Assembly: GCA_013350335.1 (NCBI GenBank)
Contig: CM023540.1
Span: forward strand, 48,467,222 to 48,531,221
DNA from: Chimonanthus salicifolius
Taxonomy: Eukaryota > Streptophyta > Magnoliopsida > Laurales > Calycanthaceae
DNA: 64,000 bases
Reading direction: 5' to 3'
Part shown: one piece after another, positions 23,584 through 35,897 of the stretch
Numbering within the stretch: the stretch's first letter is position 1
Layout: every line of letters starts with the position of its first letter
Made by a program: the position numbers and the translations under genes
The notes under the pieces: model-generated
What the model saw: only the letters and a program-made list of their open reading frames with translations
Told to the model about the DNA's origin: nothing
Databases searched by the model: none

Positions 23584-26500
23584 TGTCACCCCCCGACCCG
23601 AAGGGTGAGTCCGGAATACAGACTGAATTTTTTTTTTTTTTGAAGCTAAACAAACTCAAGCGTTCTAGCTAGCCGGATCAACAGTTAGGCCCAAAGGTCA
23701 CACGTGATCTCAACATGTGGAATCAAACATATACCATAAGTCTACCCAATACAATCATTAACACATTATGTGAACACATAATTCCAACACTGAATTATCA
23801 TTAAAACATCAGAGTAACTACAGATATATGGTAGATTAATACATCATATTAATGCAAACTAAGTACCACATTTGGTACTTTACAAAAACAAATAGTTCCA
23901 AGAACCAAAAAACAAAGATAAGGGAATTCCCCTCAGTGGGAATCCCAAAGCAACATCGCAGCTTATCCACCCTAAGCTTCAAACAGAGGGTTCTCCTCCT
24001 TGGGTTCATCTCCTGAAAGGTGAGTGTGGTGAGTTAACTAGCCCAGTGAAGGAAATATAACAGTGCGGTTTAAGTAAATATCAGGTTAGTAAATAATCAA
24101 CAGTTGCTAATATAATATCGCATGCTTGACAATAAATTAAAGTATAATCTCATCATTACTTCCATATTTCATCATCTTTTCCATTACTATTGTCATCCAA
24201 CGTAACGCCTACATACTACGCTGAGACCATCGTATTAAGTCCCAACACGGTTAAAATACATCCTTCTAAGTACATCTCCGGCCCTCACATGGCCGATACT
24301 GACACTCCTCAAGTCAGCAATTGTCGACACCCATGGTCCAGTAGACGTAAACCATCTACACACATGGCCGATATTGGTTCAATAGTTAAGTGCACGTGGA
24401 AGCAGTATTGCACATTTCATATGATCAACATTATAAATATTTCACAATTATAAGCACCTCTTACAACAGTGCATCATGTCTAGGCACATGAGTGGGTTTA
24501 TCAAACTTGAAACCACTCATTGCTTAAGATACATCTCATGTAACCTGTTTACACCTACTGAAAAGTTAAGTTCCCTCATAGAAAATGTGTGGTATCGCGG
24601 TCTCTGTTCAACAAGCAAACAAGTGCACAATCAATCATAAGTCAACATACATAGCATCAAACGCATACATACAAGTAGTATTTCAAAACCATACTTGTTT
24701 TCCAAAAAAAAATCTTCAAGGTAAATGGAATTGAGTCTCCTACTTGGTTTCTAACCATTTTAAGTTATAATAATCCACAATATAGAAATAATAAGGTGCT
24801 CAATCCAAAACTCATATTGTCTTCTAGGGCATGACCTAGATTGACTTATTGAGTTAGGTCTAGATACTCAGGTCACTTCTCGGTTGTCTTCTGGATAGGA
24901 CCAGATCTGACATGTTGAGTAAGGCCTCGAGGTCACTCAGTGCTCGACAATATAGCGTCGGCCTGGAAGCGAAATCACTCAGTGCCCAACCAATAGAGTC
25001 GGCCTGGAAAGTGAATACAATATTATATACACTATAGTAATAAGAGAAGAGGGTTAGTACACATTTTTAATTTATCAATGGGGTATAACATCACATGCAT
25101 CAAATAACAATCAAACAAGATTAGACATTAAAAATTGGGCTCCTTCGGGACCAGGTACTTGTGGCTTCGGATCATCCGAACCACTGTCTAAGCTAGTCAC
25201 TGACTTCGGACCTTGGGTTTGGCTTCGGATCGTCCAAAGATCAGGTCTTAGATCATCCGAAGGTCCTTCCGAACTGAAAAATAGAGAAAACAGATCTCGG
25301 TGGGTCTGTGGGTCTCGGATCATGCCGAGTGAGGCTCGGATTGTCCGAGTGGGGTTCAGTCCTTCAGAACACAGCTCGGAACATCCGGCTGAGTAAAGCT
25401 TGCCTTGGACGCTTCGGGACTTCGGGTGAAGCTCGGAACGTCCGAAGGGTTGGCTTCGGATCGTTCGAAGGGTGCCACTCTCAGACCGTTTCGAAGATCG
25501 ACTCTCGAACCGTCTGAGAGTCGTCTTCCTCCACTGTTTGCAGCAGCAGACAGCGACAAACAGACACTGCATGAAATAGGAATCCAGAAACAGTGGATTT
25601 CCTGGATTCGGTTTTCACATCCAAGTGGTCAGATGGACTCCTCAGTGAGTCCTCTCTCCATAATGAGTGGTTTGAAACTTTTAAACTTAACAGGCCATCC
25701 GATTTCAACACTGAAAACACACTGATACCATAAAAATCAAGTTTTTCCTTAAACTTCAAACTGATTTTACACACTCAAAAGTTGGCCAAAATCGATTTTT
25801 CTTGATTCTAAACCACTTAAAATTTGAAAAGGAACACAGTGGTTGCCTCTACTTGAGTTCCTGGGCTGAAAAATTCGGCCTTTTGAAAAACTTTCCTTTA
25901 AACTACGGTCAAGCTAAACTAGGAAAACAGAGGCTGGGAGGATCGGCTGGGTTTGGTTTCAGCTGAGACTGAGACAGAGAAGAGAAGATTTGAGGGATTG
26001 GATCAGCTGAACTGGGGGCAATTTATAAAAACTTTGATCAAGGGGTGGAGGCCATCGGGCCACTGCATGCCGCTGTATGCAGCTGCTGCGGACGTCCCAA
26101 ATAGTGTAACCACTGTTCGATAGTCTTGGTTGCAAAACAGCCCCTTCAAATTTCTAGGTTTTGCAAAAAAGTCCCCACTTTGATAAAAACTTGATTTTTA
26201 ACTAAAAACATGATTTTTTAAAAACTCAAAAATCTAATCCAACCTTACAGATAAGTTGGGTTTTAAAAACTTTAATCATCATAAAATTTTGGAGATTTAA
26301 AACTCACTAAAAACTATTGATTTAAATAAAAACCATAATTTAACACTATTTACGTGTTTTAACTTGTGTTAAATAAAACAATTTAAAGACCTCATTGTCG
26401 GGGTTTGAAAGAATAAACTAGACCATATTAAAATAGTCTAGCATATTATATTTGTTTCAAAATTTATTTCATTTCTAAAACCATTTAAAAATATTTATTT

Positions 26501-26826
26501 CTCCCTTTCAAGGTTTTGATGGGCGGTTTTAAATACTATTTTCTAAAAATAAAATTATTTAAAAATTAGAAATAGGAATCTTTGACTAAAGAGAATAATA
26601 TCATCCAATAATAATAACATAATAACATAATAAATAAAATAATAATAATAAACGGTAAATTACCGTTTTGCCCCTGCAGCTGGGCAAGCTGGATCATTGA
26701 GCTTTCGAGCTCAGATTAGGCCACACCTGTGCTTTTCACAAATACCTAACCGTAATCTTCGAGATTAACCAGTATAAATAAGATTTATTAAGCTAAACTA
26801 CGCCTAATTTGGGTCAGGATATTACA
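23584..26826 (-). mobile_element. Solo LTR (Ty3/gypsy Tekay/Del-like), 3243 bp, inverted
   Basis: The plus-strand left edge reads TGTCACCCCCCGACCCG and the right edge ATATTACA, flanked by ATTTT on both sides (23579-23583, 26827-26831). The other copy of the duplication has the empty site with a single ATTTT at 48074-48078, which proves the boundaries. A TATA box on the minus strand at 26027-26021 gives the orientation, so the LTR start is at 26826. No internal coding region remains. The 25130-25530 part carries a dense set of TCGGA-N3-TCCGA dyads. Confidence 0.95.
25130..25530. repeat. Array of TCGGA-N3-TCCGA-like dyads
   Basis: Around ten perfect or near-perfect 13-bp hyphenated palindromes (for example TTCGGATCATCCGAA at 25165, CTTCGGATCGTTCGAAG near 25455) in about 400 bp. 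The open frames across this block (25572-25111 and others) reflect the repeat, not a protein. Confidence 0.7.
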
Positions 26827-27844
26827 ATTTTAGTCGACTGAATCTTCAAGTTCAGTCGACTAAAATCCTAATGGTAAGTTTTTAATGGCTCTTTTGCTTG
26901 GATTTTGACCTCCAACGGCCATATTTTCAAAAGGGATTTAAATGTATGAGCTTAAGGCATTCCAAAGGTTTATTTTTGATGAGCAAAACCCTCTCTAACA
27001 TTCTCCAAGACTCCCAATCATTTCAAGAGCACAAAAACTCCATAGTTAGATTACCAAAGTTCTTGAACTCAATCTCACTCACACTCAAAACTCTCATAGG
27101 CAAATCTTGAGCATCTTAGACTCACTCTTGAGTATGTATTTGAAAGAACCTTAATTGATAGATTGTATTTATAAGTAAAGTTTCTACCATCCCTAAATCT
27201 CTTCTCCTTCATTTTGGTTGGGCATCATTGGAGCATCTACACTTTATCAAAGAAGCCAAGAAAATGGGAGGATCTTCAAGAACGTGCTAAAGCCACTTCG
27301 AGCAGGTAAGCGTTCTTGCTATTTTTCTAAAAATCAAATTCTTTCTATCATTGTGTAATTTGTATAGGATGTCTTCTCTCTTGAGCGTTATCGGTCCGAT
27401 CTTTACCCGTGAAGAAAATCAAGCGTTGTATGGGTTCGATCTCTACCTGTGAAAGAGATCAAGGTTGTAATAATAGGTTTTTTCTACACCGTTGAAGAAG
27501 AAGTTAGTGGAATCTTCAAGTGGTGTACTTGAGGCGTGGATTTAGGCAAGGTTCCTGAACCACGTAAAAATCCCTATGTCAAGATTTTCCATCTCTTCTC
27601 ACCTCCTTACCTTACTTTGTGCATTTGTGTTTATTTCTTAAATTTCTAGCACACTTGTTTGGTGACATTATGTTTGTTGAGATTTCACTTCACATTCATT
27701 ATTTATTTTAAATCTCAATATTTTGGAAAATCAATTGGATTAATCAGTAAAAATCCAATTTTAATTGACAAAAGTTTTAAAGAAATTTAAAATTCTGCAA
27801 TTGTCATATTCACTCCTCTCTAGGACAATCTAGCTTGACTAACA

Positions 27845-29235
27845 GAGACATATTGAGATAGGCCTAGAGGTTATAGTGCAGAAATATAAACACTCAATAC
27901 TGTAAATAAACACAGAAGGTGTTAGAGTCAATTTCATTTTAAATTTAGAAGGATGGGCTTTGAAATTTTCCATTAAAAATAAATTAAACTTTTAAACTAT
28001 ATTAAATCAATATTTAAAAATTTTAAAAAACTTTAAAAAAAATATCCAAATAATTCAACTGAAATTTATAAGTAAAAACTTCATCAAATTCTGAATTAAA
28101 ACAATAACTAATTAAATACAATAAAAGACATTAAAAACCTAGGTAGTAAATAGAAATAAAATTATACTCATTTTTAAACAATTAGAAACTTATTTCAAGA
28201 TTTAAATAAACAAATTAAAATAAATCAAATCATAATAATAATTCATATTATTTCAATAAATAAGAAAACTCATTTTACGTTAAAAACAAAACATTTCAAA
28301 ATTTCCAAAAACTCCATTTTTATATACCTCCCTAAAGCTTATTTATAAAAGAAAGTAAAAGAGAGGGGAAGTTTTCATACCTTCTTACATAAATCGAAGC
28401 ATGAGTTTGGATTCTTGAATTTTTTTAAGAAAATTGAAAAGAGTTGCAGAAGGAAGCACAGGAAGAAAATGACGAAGCTTTGAAGAAGAAGCTGGTGAAT
28501 GGAAAAATACATGAAATGAGCAAGAGGTTGGCTCAAAGATGTCAAATTTTCTCCCTGAAAACCTTGCTTAAATATAAAGAGAGGTGGTAGGCTTGCACCG
28601 GACATGCGAGCCTGCACGTTACATGCTGTAGGCTAGCAAGTGCTTTGATGATTCAAAGCTTAGGATAAGTTATTTTAAGATTTTATTATATTTTATTGCC
28701 TTTAAGTCTATCTTCAAAACTTGGGTACAGAGGAGGTTCTGTTAGAATAATCCAACCAGTCCAAATGGTTAGGTTTTAAAAATTAGAAATGCTATTAAAA
28801 TTTTAGAGAAAAACATTTTAAAAATCCTTCGATTTAAGCGAAAACAATATATTTCTTAAATTAACTCATTTTCAAAGTCTTTTAAAGAAAATATGACCAT
28901 ATAATAAAGTTGGTAAAATTCACCTGATAAATAAGTTCTAAAGCTCGAAAGTGTTTTGATTTTCATAAATATCTCAAAATTTGATATTTTTATAAATAAG
29001 GATCTCTTAGGGTCAAATTTAGTTATACATGTGAAAGTAAAAAACACAAACTAAAAGATCCTTGAGACTTAGAATTAAAAATTATTAAGAGTGTGTAAAT
29101 TTAAAAGTCTAATTAACTTAATTAAAATATTTCCAAATAAAAAATTATTAATATCAGTAATAAATAATATTTATTATTAAATTTAACCCTTCCAACTTTA
29201 ACGAGTTGGATTCACGAGCTATCAAACTCAGAATG
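27845..29235. other. Non-coding part of the duplication, copy 1
   Basis: AT-rich sequence paralogous to 49110-50519. A minus-strand TATA-like TTTATATTTAAG lies near 28570, which suggests a further old LTR in minus orientation, but no termini or coding domains could be fixed. Confidence 0.4.
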
Positions 29236-31996
29236 TGTCACGCCCCGACCCGAAAGGTGGGCCCGGAACGCGACTGAATTTTTTTTTTTTTAAGATAAAT
29301 TTAAACCAACTCACAAGCACTCTAATTGGGCCGGATCAACGGTTAGGCCCAAAGGTCACACATGATCCCAATATGTGGACTCAAACACATACTATAAGTC
29401 TACCTCACAAGAATAGATATAACATTAATATCAACACATAACATGATCAAATAAAATCTATCCATTGATTCATCATTTAAAAATCACTACAAAATGACTA
29501 CCGCAACGTAGTAGTCTCAATACATAATGTTTACAAACACCAAGTACCACATCCGGTACTTAACAAAAGCAATTGGTTCCAAGAACCAACAAGAAAAGAT
29601 TAGGGCATTCCCCTCCGGGGGAATCCCGAAACACTACATCAACTTATCCACTCTAAACTTGATAAAGAGGTCCTCCTCCTGGGGTTCATCGCCTGAAATG
29701 TGAGTGGGGTGAGCTAACTAGCCCAGTGAAAGAAATATAATAGTGTAGTTTAAGTAAAATATAACAGGTTAGCAACAGTTCAATAATATCAGATGCTTGA
29801 TAACTATAAGCATAATCTCAAGTAATACATCAACATCATCAATTACTGCTATCATCCAATGTAACGCCTGTCGACTACGCTGAGACCAGTATTAAGTCCC
29901 GACACGGTCAAAATACATCTTTGCAAGTACATCTCCGACTCTGACTTAGCCGATACTGACATCCTCAAGTCAGCAACTGACGACATCATGGTCCGTCCAT
30001 GGTCCAGTAGACATAAACCATCTCCCATATGGCCGATATTGGTTCAATAGCCCAGGTACGTGGAAGCAGTCTTACATACTCATACGATCAACATCGTAAA
30101 TATCACAATCATCATTAGCACTCTTACCATAGTGCATCATGTCTAGGCACATTAGTGGGTTCATCAAATCTGAAACCACCCATTGCCCAGGACTCATCTC
30201 ATAATAAAACCTATTTACATATCCTGTAGAGTTAAGTTCCCTCACCGTGATGTGTGGTTTACGCGGTCTCTGTTCAAACAACACACAAGTGCACAATCAA
30301 TATACATAACAAATACGTACACATACGTAGTATTTGGAAATCATACGTTTTCCCACAAAATATCAAGGGTTCATGGAATTGAGTCTCCTACTTGGTTTCT
30401 AGCTTTTTTAAATTATCATAATCCACAATATAATAATAAAAAGGGGCTCAGTCCAAAACTCATATTGTCTTCTGGGCATTGACCAGATTGACTTATTGAG
30501 TTAGGTCAAGATCATCGGGTCACTTCTCGGTTGTCTTCTGGATACGACCAGATTTGACATTTTGAGTTAGGCCTCGAGGTCACCCAATGCCCGACTATAT
30601 AGTGTCGGCCTGAAAGTGAATCACTCAGTGCCCGACCAATAGGGTCGGCCTGGAAGCGAATACAATAGTATTTACACTATAAATAATAAGAGAAAAGGGA
30701 TTAGTACATTTTTAATTAACAACGGGGCATTAATCATAGCACATCATTAATCACATCATTAATTAATCAAGTTTAGATAAAAACAACAATCAAACAATGT
30801 TTTATCACTTGAAAACTGGGTCCCTTGGAACATACCTCAGAACCGGGTACAGTGGCTTCGGATCATCCGAACCACACTATATCTAAGTCACTGACCTCGG
30901 AACATGGGTCTGACTTTGGATCGTCCGAAAGTTGGGTCTCGGACCTTCTGAAGTCCATCCGAACCGATAAAACAGAGAAAACAAGTCTCGGTGGGTCTGC
31001 ATGCCTCGAAATGTCCGAAGTATGGGTTCGGAACGTCCGAGTGGGTTCGGTCCTTCCGAGCTCGGCTAGGTGTGTCCGAAAGGGTCTGGCTTGCCTCGGG
31101 CGTAACTTCTAATACCCTGTCCCAGATTAGGCGTATCTTAGCTTAAAAATCCTGTTTAACTGGTAAATCTCGAGGATTTTGGTTAGGGCTTTGAAGAAAG
31201 CCCAGGTCTGGCCCAATCCGAGCTCGTGAGCTCAGTGATCCAGCCCGTTCAGCTGGACGGACATTTTGGTAATTTACCGCTTTTAATTATAATTTTATAA
31301 ATTATATTGCTATGTGAATATTATTGGTGAATAATATTCTCCTTAATGAAGGATTTGCATTTCTGATTTCAAAATAAAATTATTGTCAGAAAATTGTATT
31401 TAAATCCCGCCCGTCAAAACCTCGAAAGGGAGTATTAATTATTTTAAAGGGTTTTGAAAATGAAATAAAATTTGAAATTGGTATTCTATGGTAGACCATT
31501 TTAAGAATGGTCTAGTTATTTCATTTTACCTCAAAATGATGTTTCTAAATTGTTTATTTTAACAATTCTCTATTTAAGTAAATAGTGTAAATTTATGGTT
31601 TTTATTTAAATCAAGGGTTTTTAGTAAGAGATAATTTCTGAAATTTTTATTGTGATCAAGGTTTTCAAAACCCAACCTATCTGTAAGGTTGAATCAAGTT
31701 TTTGAGTTTTTAAATTATTACCTTTAGTTTAAAAATCGATTTTTTTTATTAAACTTAGGTCTTCTCTGCAATTTAGAAATTGTCAGAGGGCTGATATGCA
31801 ACCGCAAGGAAAACCTGCCAACGCCATGCAGTCGTGTACTCGGCCGAATTTCTGGGATTTCCGACGATCATAAGCTCGTCTCATCCCATCCCTTACCTTA
31901 CCGACCCATCCCTTACCTTACCGACCTTACCGACGAATGATGATGGTTTGTGCCGTCCCATCGCTGATTTCCAGCGTCTCTCCTCAACGGAAAACC

Positions 31997-32003
31997 TATA
32001 AAT
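31997..32003 (+). promoter_or_regulatory. TATA box of the nested LTR
   Basis: TATAAAT about 890 bp from the LTR start, followed by a CT-rich leader at 32050-32085; used to orient the family. Confidence 0.6.
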
Positions 32004-32529
32004 TCAACCTAAGTTGATCGATTCCAACTCCCAGCAATCCGTTGCATTTTCTCTTCTCCCTCTCTCTGCTCTCTCTCTGTGATTTTAGTCAGCCGATATC
32101 TCTGATTAAACCTCTGCTAAGAAACCTCTGCTAAAGCTTCTGTTTTTCAGTAATAGTAAGCTTAGAGGAAGATTTCAAAAAATCTGAATTTCAGCCCAGG
32201 AACCGAAGTGAAGGTATCCATTGCTTTCCTTTTCAAATTCTAACCGGTTTAGAATCAAACAAAACTAAAATTGACCCTGTTTTGACAGAGAAAAACCAAT
32301 TTTAAAATCTAAGGAAAACCATGGGTTTCATGTACCCGTGAGGATTTGACCTTAAGATCGGATGGCCCAGTGAGCTTCAAGGCTCCAAACTATTCCCTAT
32401 GGAAAGAGGACTCCCAGAGGAGTCCATCAGACCAAACAGATGTGAAAAACGAATCCGGGAAACTCTCCCTTTCAGGAATCGCATTTCATTGTTTTTCCGT
32501 CGTGACTGTCTGCTGGTGCAGACAGTCGG

Positions 32530-32920
32530 GGAAGACGATTCTCGGAAGGTCCGAGAGCCGATCTTCGGACGGTCCGAACCTTCGGACTGTCCGAGCAGTG
32601 ACCCTCGGACGTTCCAAGCTTCACCCGAACGCCCGAGGTGAGCCAGCCCTCTCGGAAGGACCGAGCCAAGCTATGAAGGACCGAGCCCAACTCGGAAGGA
32701 CCGACCCACTCGGACGTTCCGAGCTCAGTCTTCGGACGTTCCGAGGCTTCAGACCCACCGAGACTTTCTGTTTTCTGTTTTAAACGGTTCGGATGGGCTT
32801 TGGAAGGTCCGAGACCCAGTCTTCAGACGATCCGAAGTCAGGCCCATGCTCTGAGGCCAGTGACTTAATTTAGTATGGTTCGGATGATCCGAAGACACTG
32901 TACCCATGTTCCGAAGTGAT
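32530..32920. repeat. TCGGA-N3-TCCGA dyad array in the nested LTR
   Basis: Six exact matches to TCGGA-N3-TCCGA (spacers AGG, CGG, CTG, CGT, CGT, TGA) and several one-mismatch versions within about 360 bp, for example TCGGACGGTCCGA near 32566 and TCGGACGTTCCGA near 32712. Confidence 0.85.
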
Positions 32921-35897
32921 GTTCCGAGGAACACTGTTTTTAAGTGATAAAAAGATTGTTTGATCTTTGTTTTTGATTATTATTTAATGTGTTTGATTAA
33001 TTGTGATGATTTATGCCCCTCTTGTTAATTAAAAGTGTACTAACCCCATTTTCTCTTGTTATTTATAGTGTAAATACTATTTGTATCCGCTTTCAGTCCG
33101 ACCCTATTGGTCGGAAACTGAGTGATTCACTTTCAGGACGACACTATAGTCGGGCACTGGGTGACTTCGAGGCCTACTCAAAATGTCAGCTCTGGTCCTA
33201 TCCAGAAGACAACCGAGAAGTGACCTGAGGATCTAGACCTTACTCAATAAGTCAATCTGGTCAATGCCCAGAAGACAATATGAGTTTGGACTGAGCCCCC
33301 TTTTTTATTTATTATTATTATCTTGTGGATGATTTAAAAAGGATAAAAACCAAGTAGGAGACTCATTTCCATGAACCCTTGATATTTTATGGGAAAACGT
33401 GTGATTTTCAAATACTACGTATGAGTACGTATTTATTCTGTATATTGATTGTGCACTTGTGTGTTGTTTGAACAGAGACCGCGTAAACCACACATCACGG
33501 TGAGGGAACTTAACTCTGCAAATTTTGTAAACGGGTTTTTATTGAGCAATGAGTGGTTTCAGCTTTTGATGAACCCACTCATGTGCTTCTACATGATGCA
33601 CTATGATAAGAGTGGTGTGATGATTATGATATTACGATGTTGATCGTATGTGTATGTAAGACTGTTTCCACGTACCTGGGCTATTGAACCAATATCGGCC
33701 ATATGAGAGATGGTTTATGTCTACTGGACCATGGGCGGACCATGCTGTCGTCAGTTGCTGACTTGAGGGTGTCAGTATCGGCTAAGTCAGAGCCGGAGAT
33801 GTACTTGCAAGGATGTATTTTGACCGTGTCGGGACTTAATACTGGTCTCAGCGTAGTCTGCAGGCGTTACGGTGGAAAATGGCAGTATTTGATGATGTTG
33901 ATATATTACTTGAAATTATGCTTATTGTTTATCAAGCATGTGATATTGAACTGTTGCTAACCTGTTTTTACATTTACTTAATGTGCTTTGTTAATTATCC
34001 TTCACTGGGCTAGTTAGCTCACACCACTCACCTTTCAGGCGATGAACCCGATGAGGAGGACCCTCTCTTTCAGGCTTAGGGCGATTAAGCTGAAGCAGTG
34101 TTTTGGGATTCCCCCGGAGGGGAATGCCCCGATTTTTCATGTTGGTTCTTGGAACCATTGATTTTTTTAAGTACCGGAGGCGGTACTTAACTTATGTGAT
34201 GTAATAGGTTATGTTGCCTTTGTGATTGAAACAATGTTAAATGTTGAATCCATGGTTGTTTTTCTTATGCAATGTATTGATGTGGTTATGATGTTGTTAT
34301 TTATATCCGTTATTATGGGGTAGGCATATGGTACATGTTTGAGTCCTTTTGATGGGCTAACGTGTAACCACTGGGCCTAACTGTTGATCCGGCCCAGTAA
34401 GAATGCTTGTAGTTTAGTTTATCTTACTTATCTTTTTTTAAAAAAAAAAAATCAGTCGCGTTCCGGGCCCACTCTTCGGGTCGGGGCGTGACATAACTGG
34501 GCTTCGGGTGAAGCTTGGAACGTTCGAGGGTGAAGCTGTCGGACCGTCCGAAGGTTCGGACTTTCCGAAGACGGACTCTCGGGCCGTCCGAGAGTCGTCT
34601 TCCTCCACTGTCTGCACCGACGGTAGACCAACAGTAAAATATGATTCCGGAAATGGAGGGTCTCCCGGACTCGGTTTTCACATCCAGCCGGTCTGATGGA
34701 CTCCTCTGGGAGGCCTCTTTCCATAGGGAATGGTTTGGATCCTTGAAGCTCACTAGGCCATCAGATTTCAAAGTCAAATCCTCACGGGTACATGAAACCC
34801 ATGGTTTTTCCTTAGATTTAAAACTGGTTTTTCTCACTGAAAACAGGGCCAAATTTAGACTTTCTGGATTCAAAACCGATTAAAAATGAAAGGGGAATGC
34901 AATGGATACCTTCGCTGAGGTTCCTGGTTTGAAAATCTGGATTTTGAAATCCTTTCCTCCAAGCTATGGGTGACTGAAAGTTAGGAAGAGCAGAGAGGGT
35001 GATCGGCTGGGTCTGGTCTGAGATACAGAAAGCAGTAAAGACTGAGGAAGAGAAGAAGGATTTGGGAGTTCAAACAGCTGAACTGAGGGCCGGTTATATA
35101 AGAAATTAGTCGGGAAAAGGGGTCGGCTGGCCAGTGCATGCCGCTGCATGCAGCGGGGTGCGGACGTAGAAACAGTGAAACCACTGTTCACCGGTCTGGT
35201 TGCAAATAAGTCCTCTGCAAGTTTTCCATTTGCAAATCAGTCCTTGGGTTTAATAAAAATCGATTTTACACTAAAGGCAATAATTTAAAAACTCAAAATA
35301 TTAATCCAACCTTACAGATAGGTTGGGTTTTGAAAACCTTAAACATCATAAAATTTTTAGAATTTATCTCTTACTAAAAACCCTTGATTTAAATAAAATT
35401 CATAATTTATCAATATTTACTCAAACAAACAAATGTTAAAATAATCGATTTAGAAATCTCATTTTGGAGTGAAATGAAATAACTAAACCATACTTAAATG
35501 GTCTAACACAAAATACTAGTTTCAAAATTTATTTTATTTCCAAAACCCTTTAAAATAATTAATACTCCCTTTCGGGGTTTTGACGGGCGAATTTTAAATA
35601 TCATTTTCTGAAAATAAATTCATTTTAAAAATCAGAAATGCAAATCCTTTATTAAGGAGAACATTATCAATCAAATATAATCACATACTAACAAAGATTT
35701 ATAAAATAAACACAGCAAGCGCTAAATTACCAAAATGCCCCTCCAGCTGAACGAGCTGGATCACTGAGCTTACGAGCTCGGATTGGGCCACACCTGGGCT
35801 TCCCTCGAAGCCCTAACCGTAATCCTCGAGATTAACCGGCTAAACAAGAATTATTAAGCTAAAACACGCCTAATCTGGGACAGGGTATTACAGAATG

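Larger units (their letters stand above)
22717..27844 (+). mobile_element. SIRE/Maximus-type copia LTR, copy 1 (5' truncated, interrupted)
   Basis: It corresponds to 47216-49109 but lacks about 70 bp of the LTR start. It ends with the pyrimidine stretch TTCACTCCTCTCTAGGACAATC followed by ...ACTAACA, typical of SIRE-type LTR 3' ends. A 3243-bp solo LTR is inserted at 23584-26826 with target duplication ATTTT. Several near-perfect TTCAGTCGACTGAA palindromes occur, for example at 23459-23472. Confidence 0.7.
31108..34493 (+). mobile_element. Nested solo LTR, opposite orientation, 3386 bp
   Basis: It is flanked by TAACT at 31103-31107 and 34494-34498. It starts TCTAATACCCTGTCCCAG, where the family starts TGTAATACCC, so the TG terminus has mutated, and it ends GGTCGGGGCGTGACA. 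A TATA box at 31997-32003 (CCTATAAATTC) followed by a CT-rich leader shows plus orientation. It interrupts the outer LTR within its dyad-array region. The frames at 32346-32783 lie in the dyad array and encode no known domain. Confidence 0.93.
29236..35892 (-). mobile_element. Solo LTR of the same family, split by a nested copy
   Basis: The left edge reads TGTCACGCCCCGACCC and the right edge GGGTATTACA, with GAATG on both sides (29231-29235, 35893-35897). The other copy of the duplication has the unoccupied site TAATG at 50520-50524. Without the nested element and its 5-bp duplication the LTR is 3266 bp, agreeing with the 3243-bp copy at 23584. A minus-strand TATA box (TTATATAAC) lies near 35095. 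The internal region has been lost, so it is a solo LTR. Confidence 0.95.

Noticed and set aside
24190..24453. 87-codon plus-strand frame and similar frames near 30183-30482 and 33449-33643
   Set aside because: The same stretch recurs at homologous positions of each long LTR with different frames open, so it is repeat sequence, not a gene.
25111..34873. Frames of 145 to 153 codons inside the 3.2-kb solo LTRs (25572-25111, 32346-32783, 34873-34424)
   Set aside because: All fall on the GC-rich dyad arrays of the LTRs, several frames overlap on both strands, and none carries a domain.
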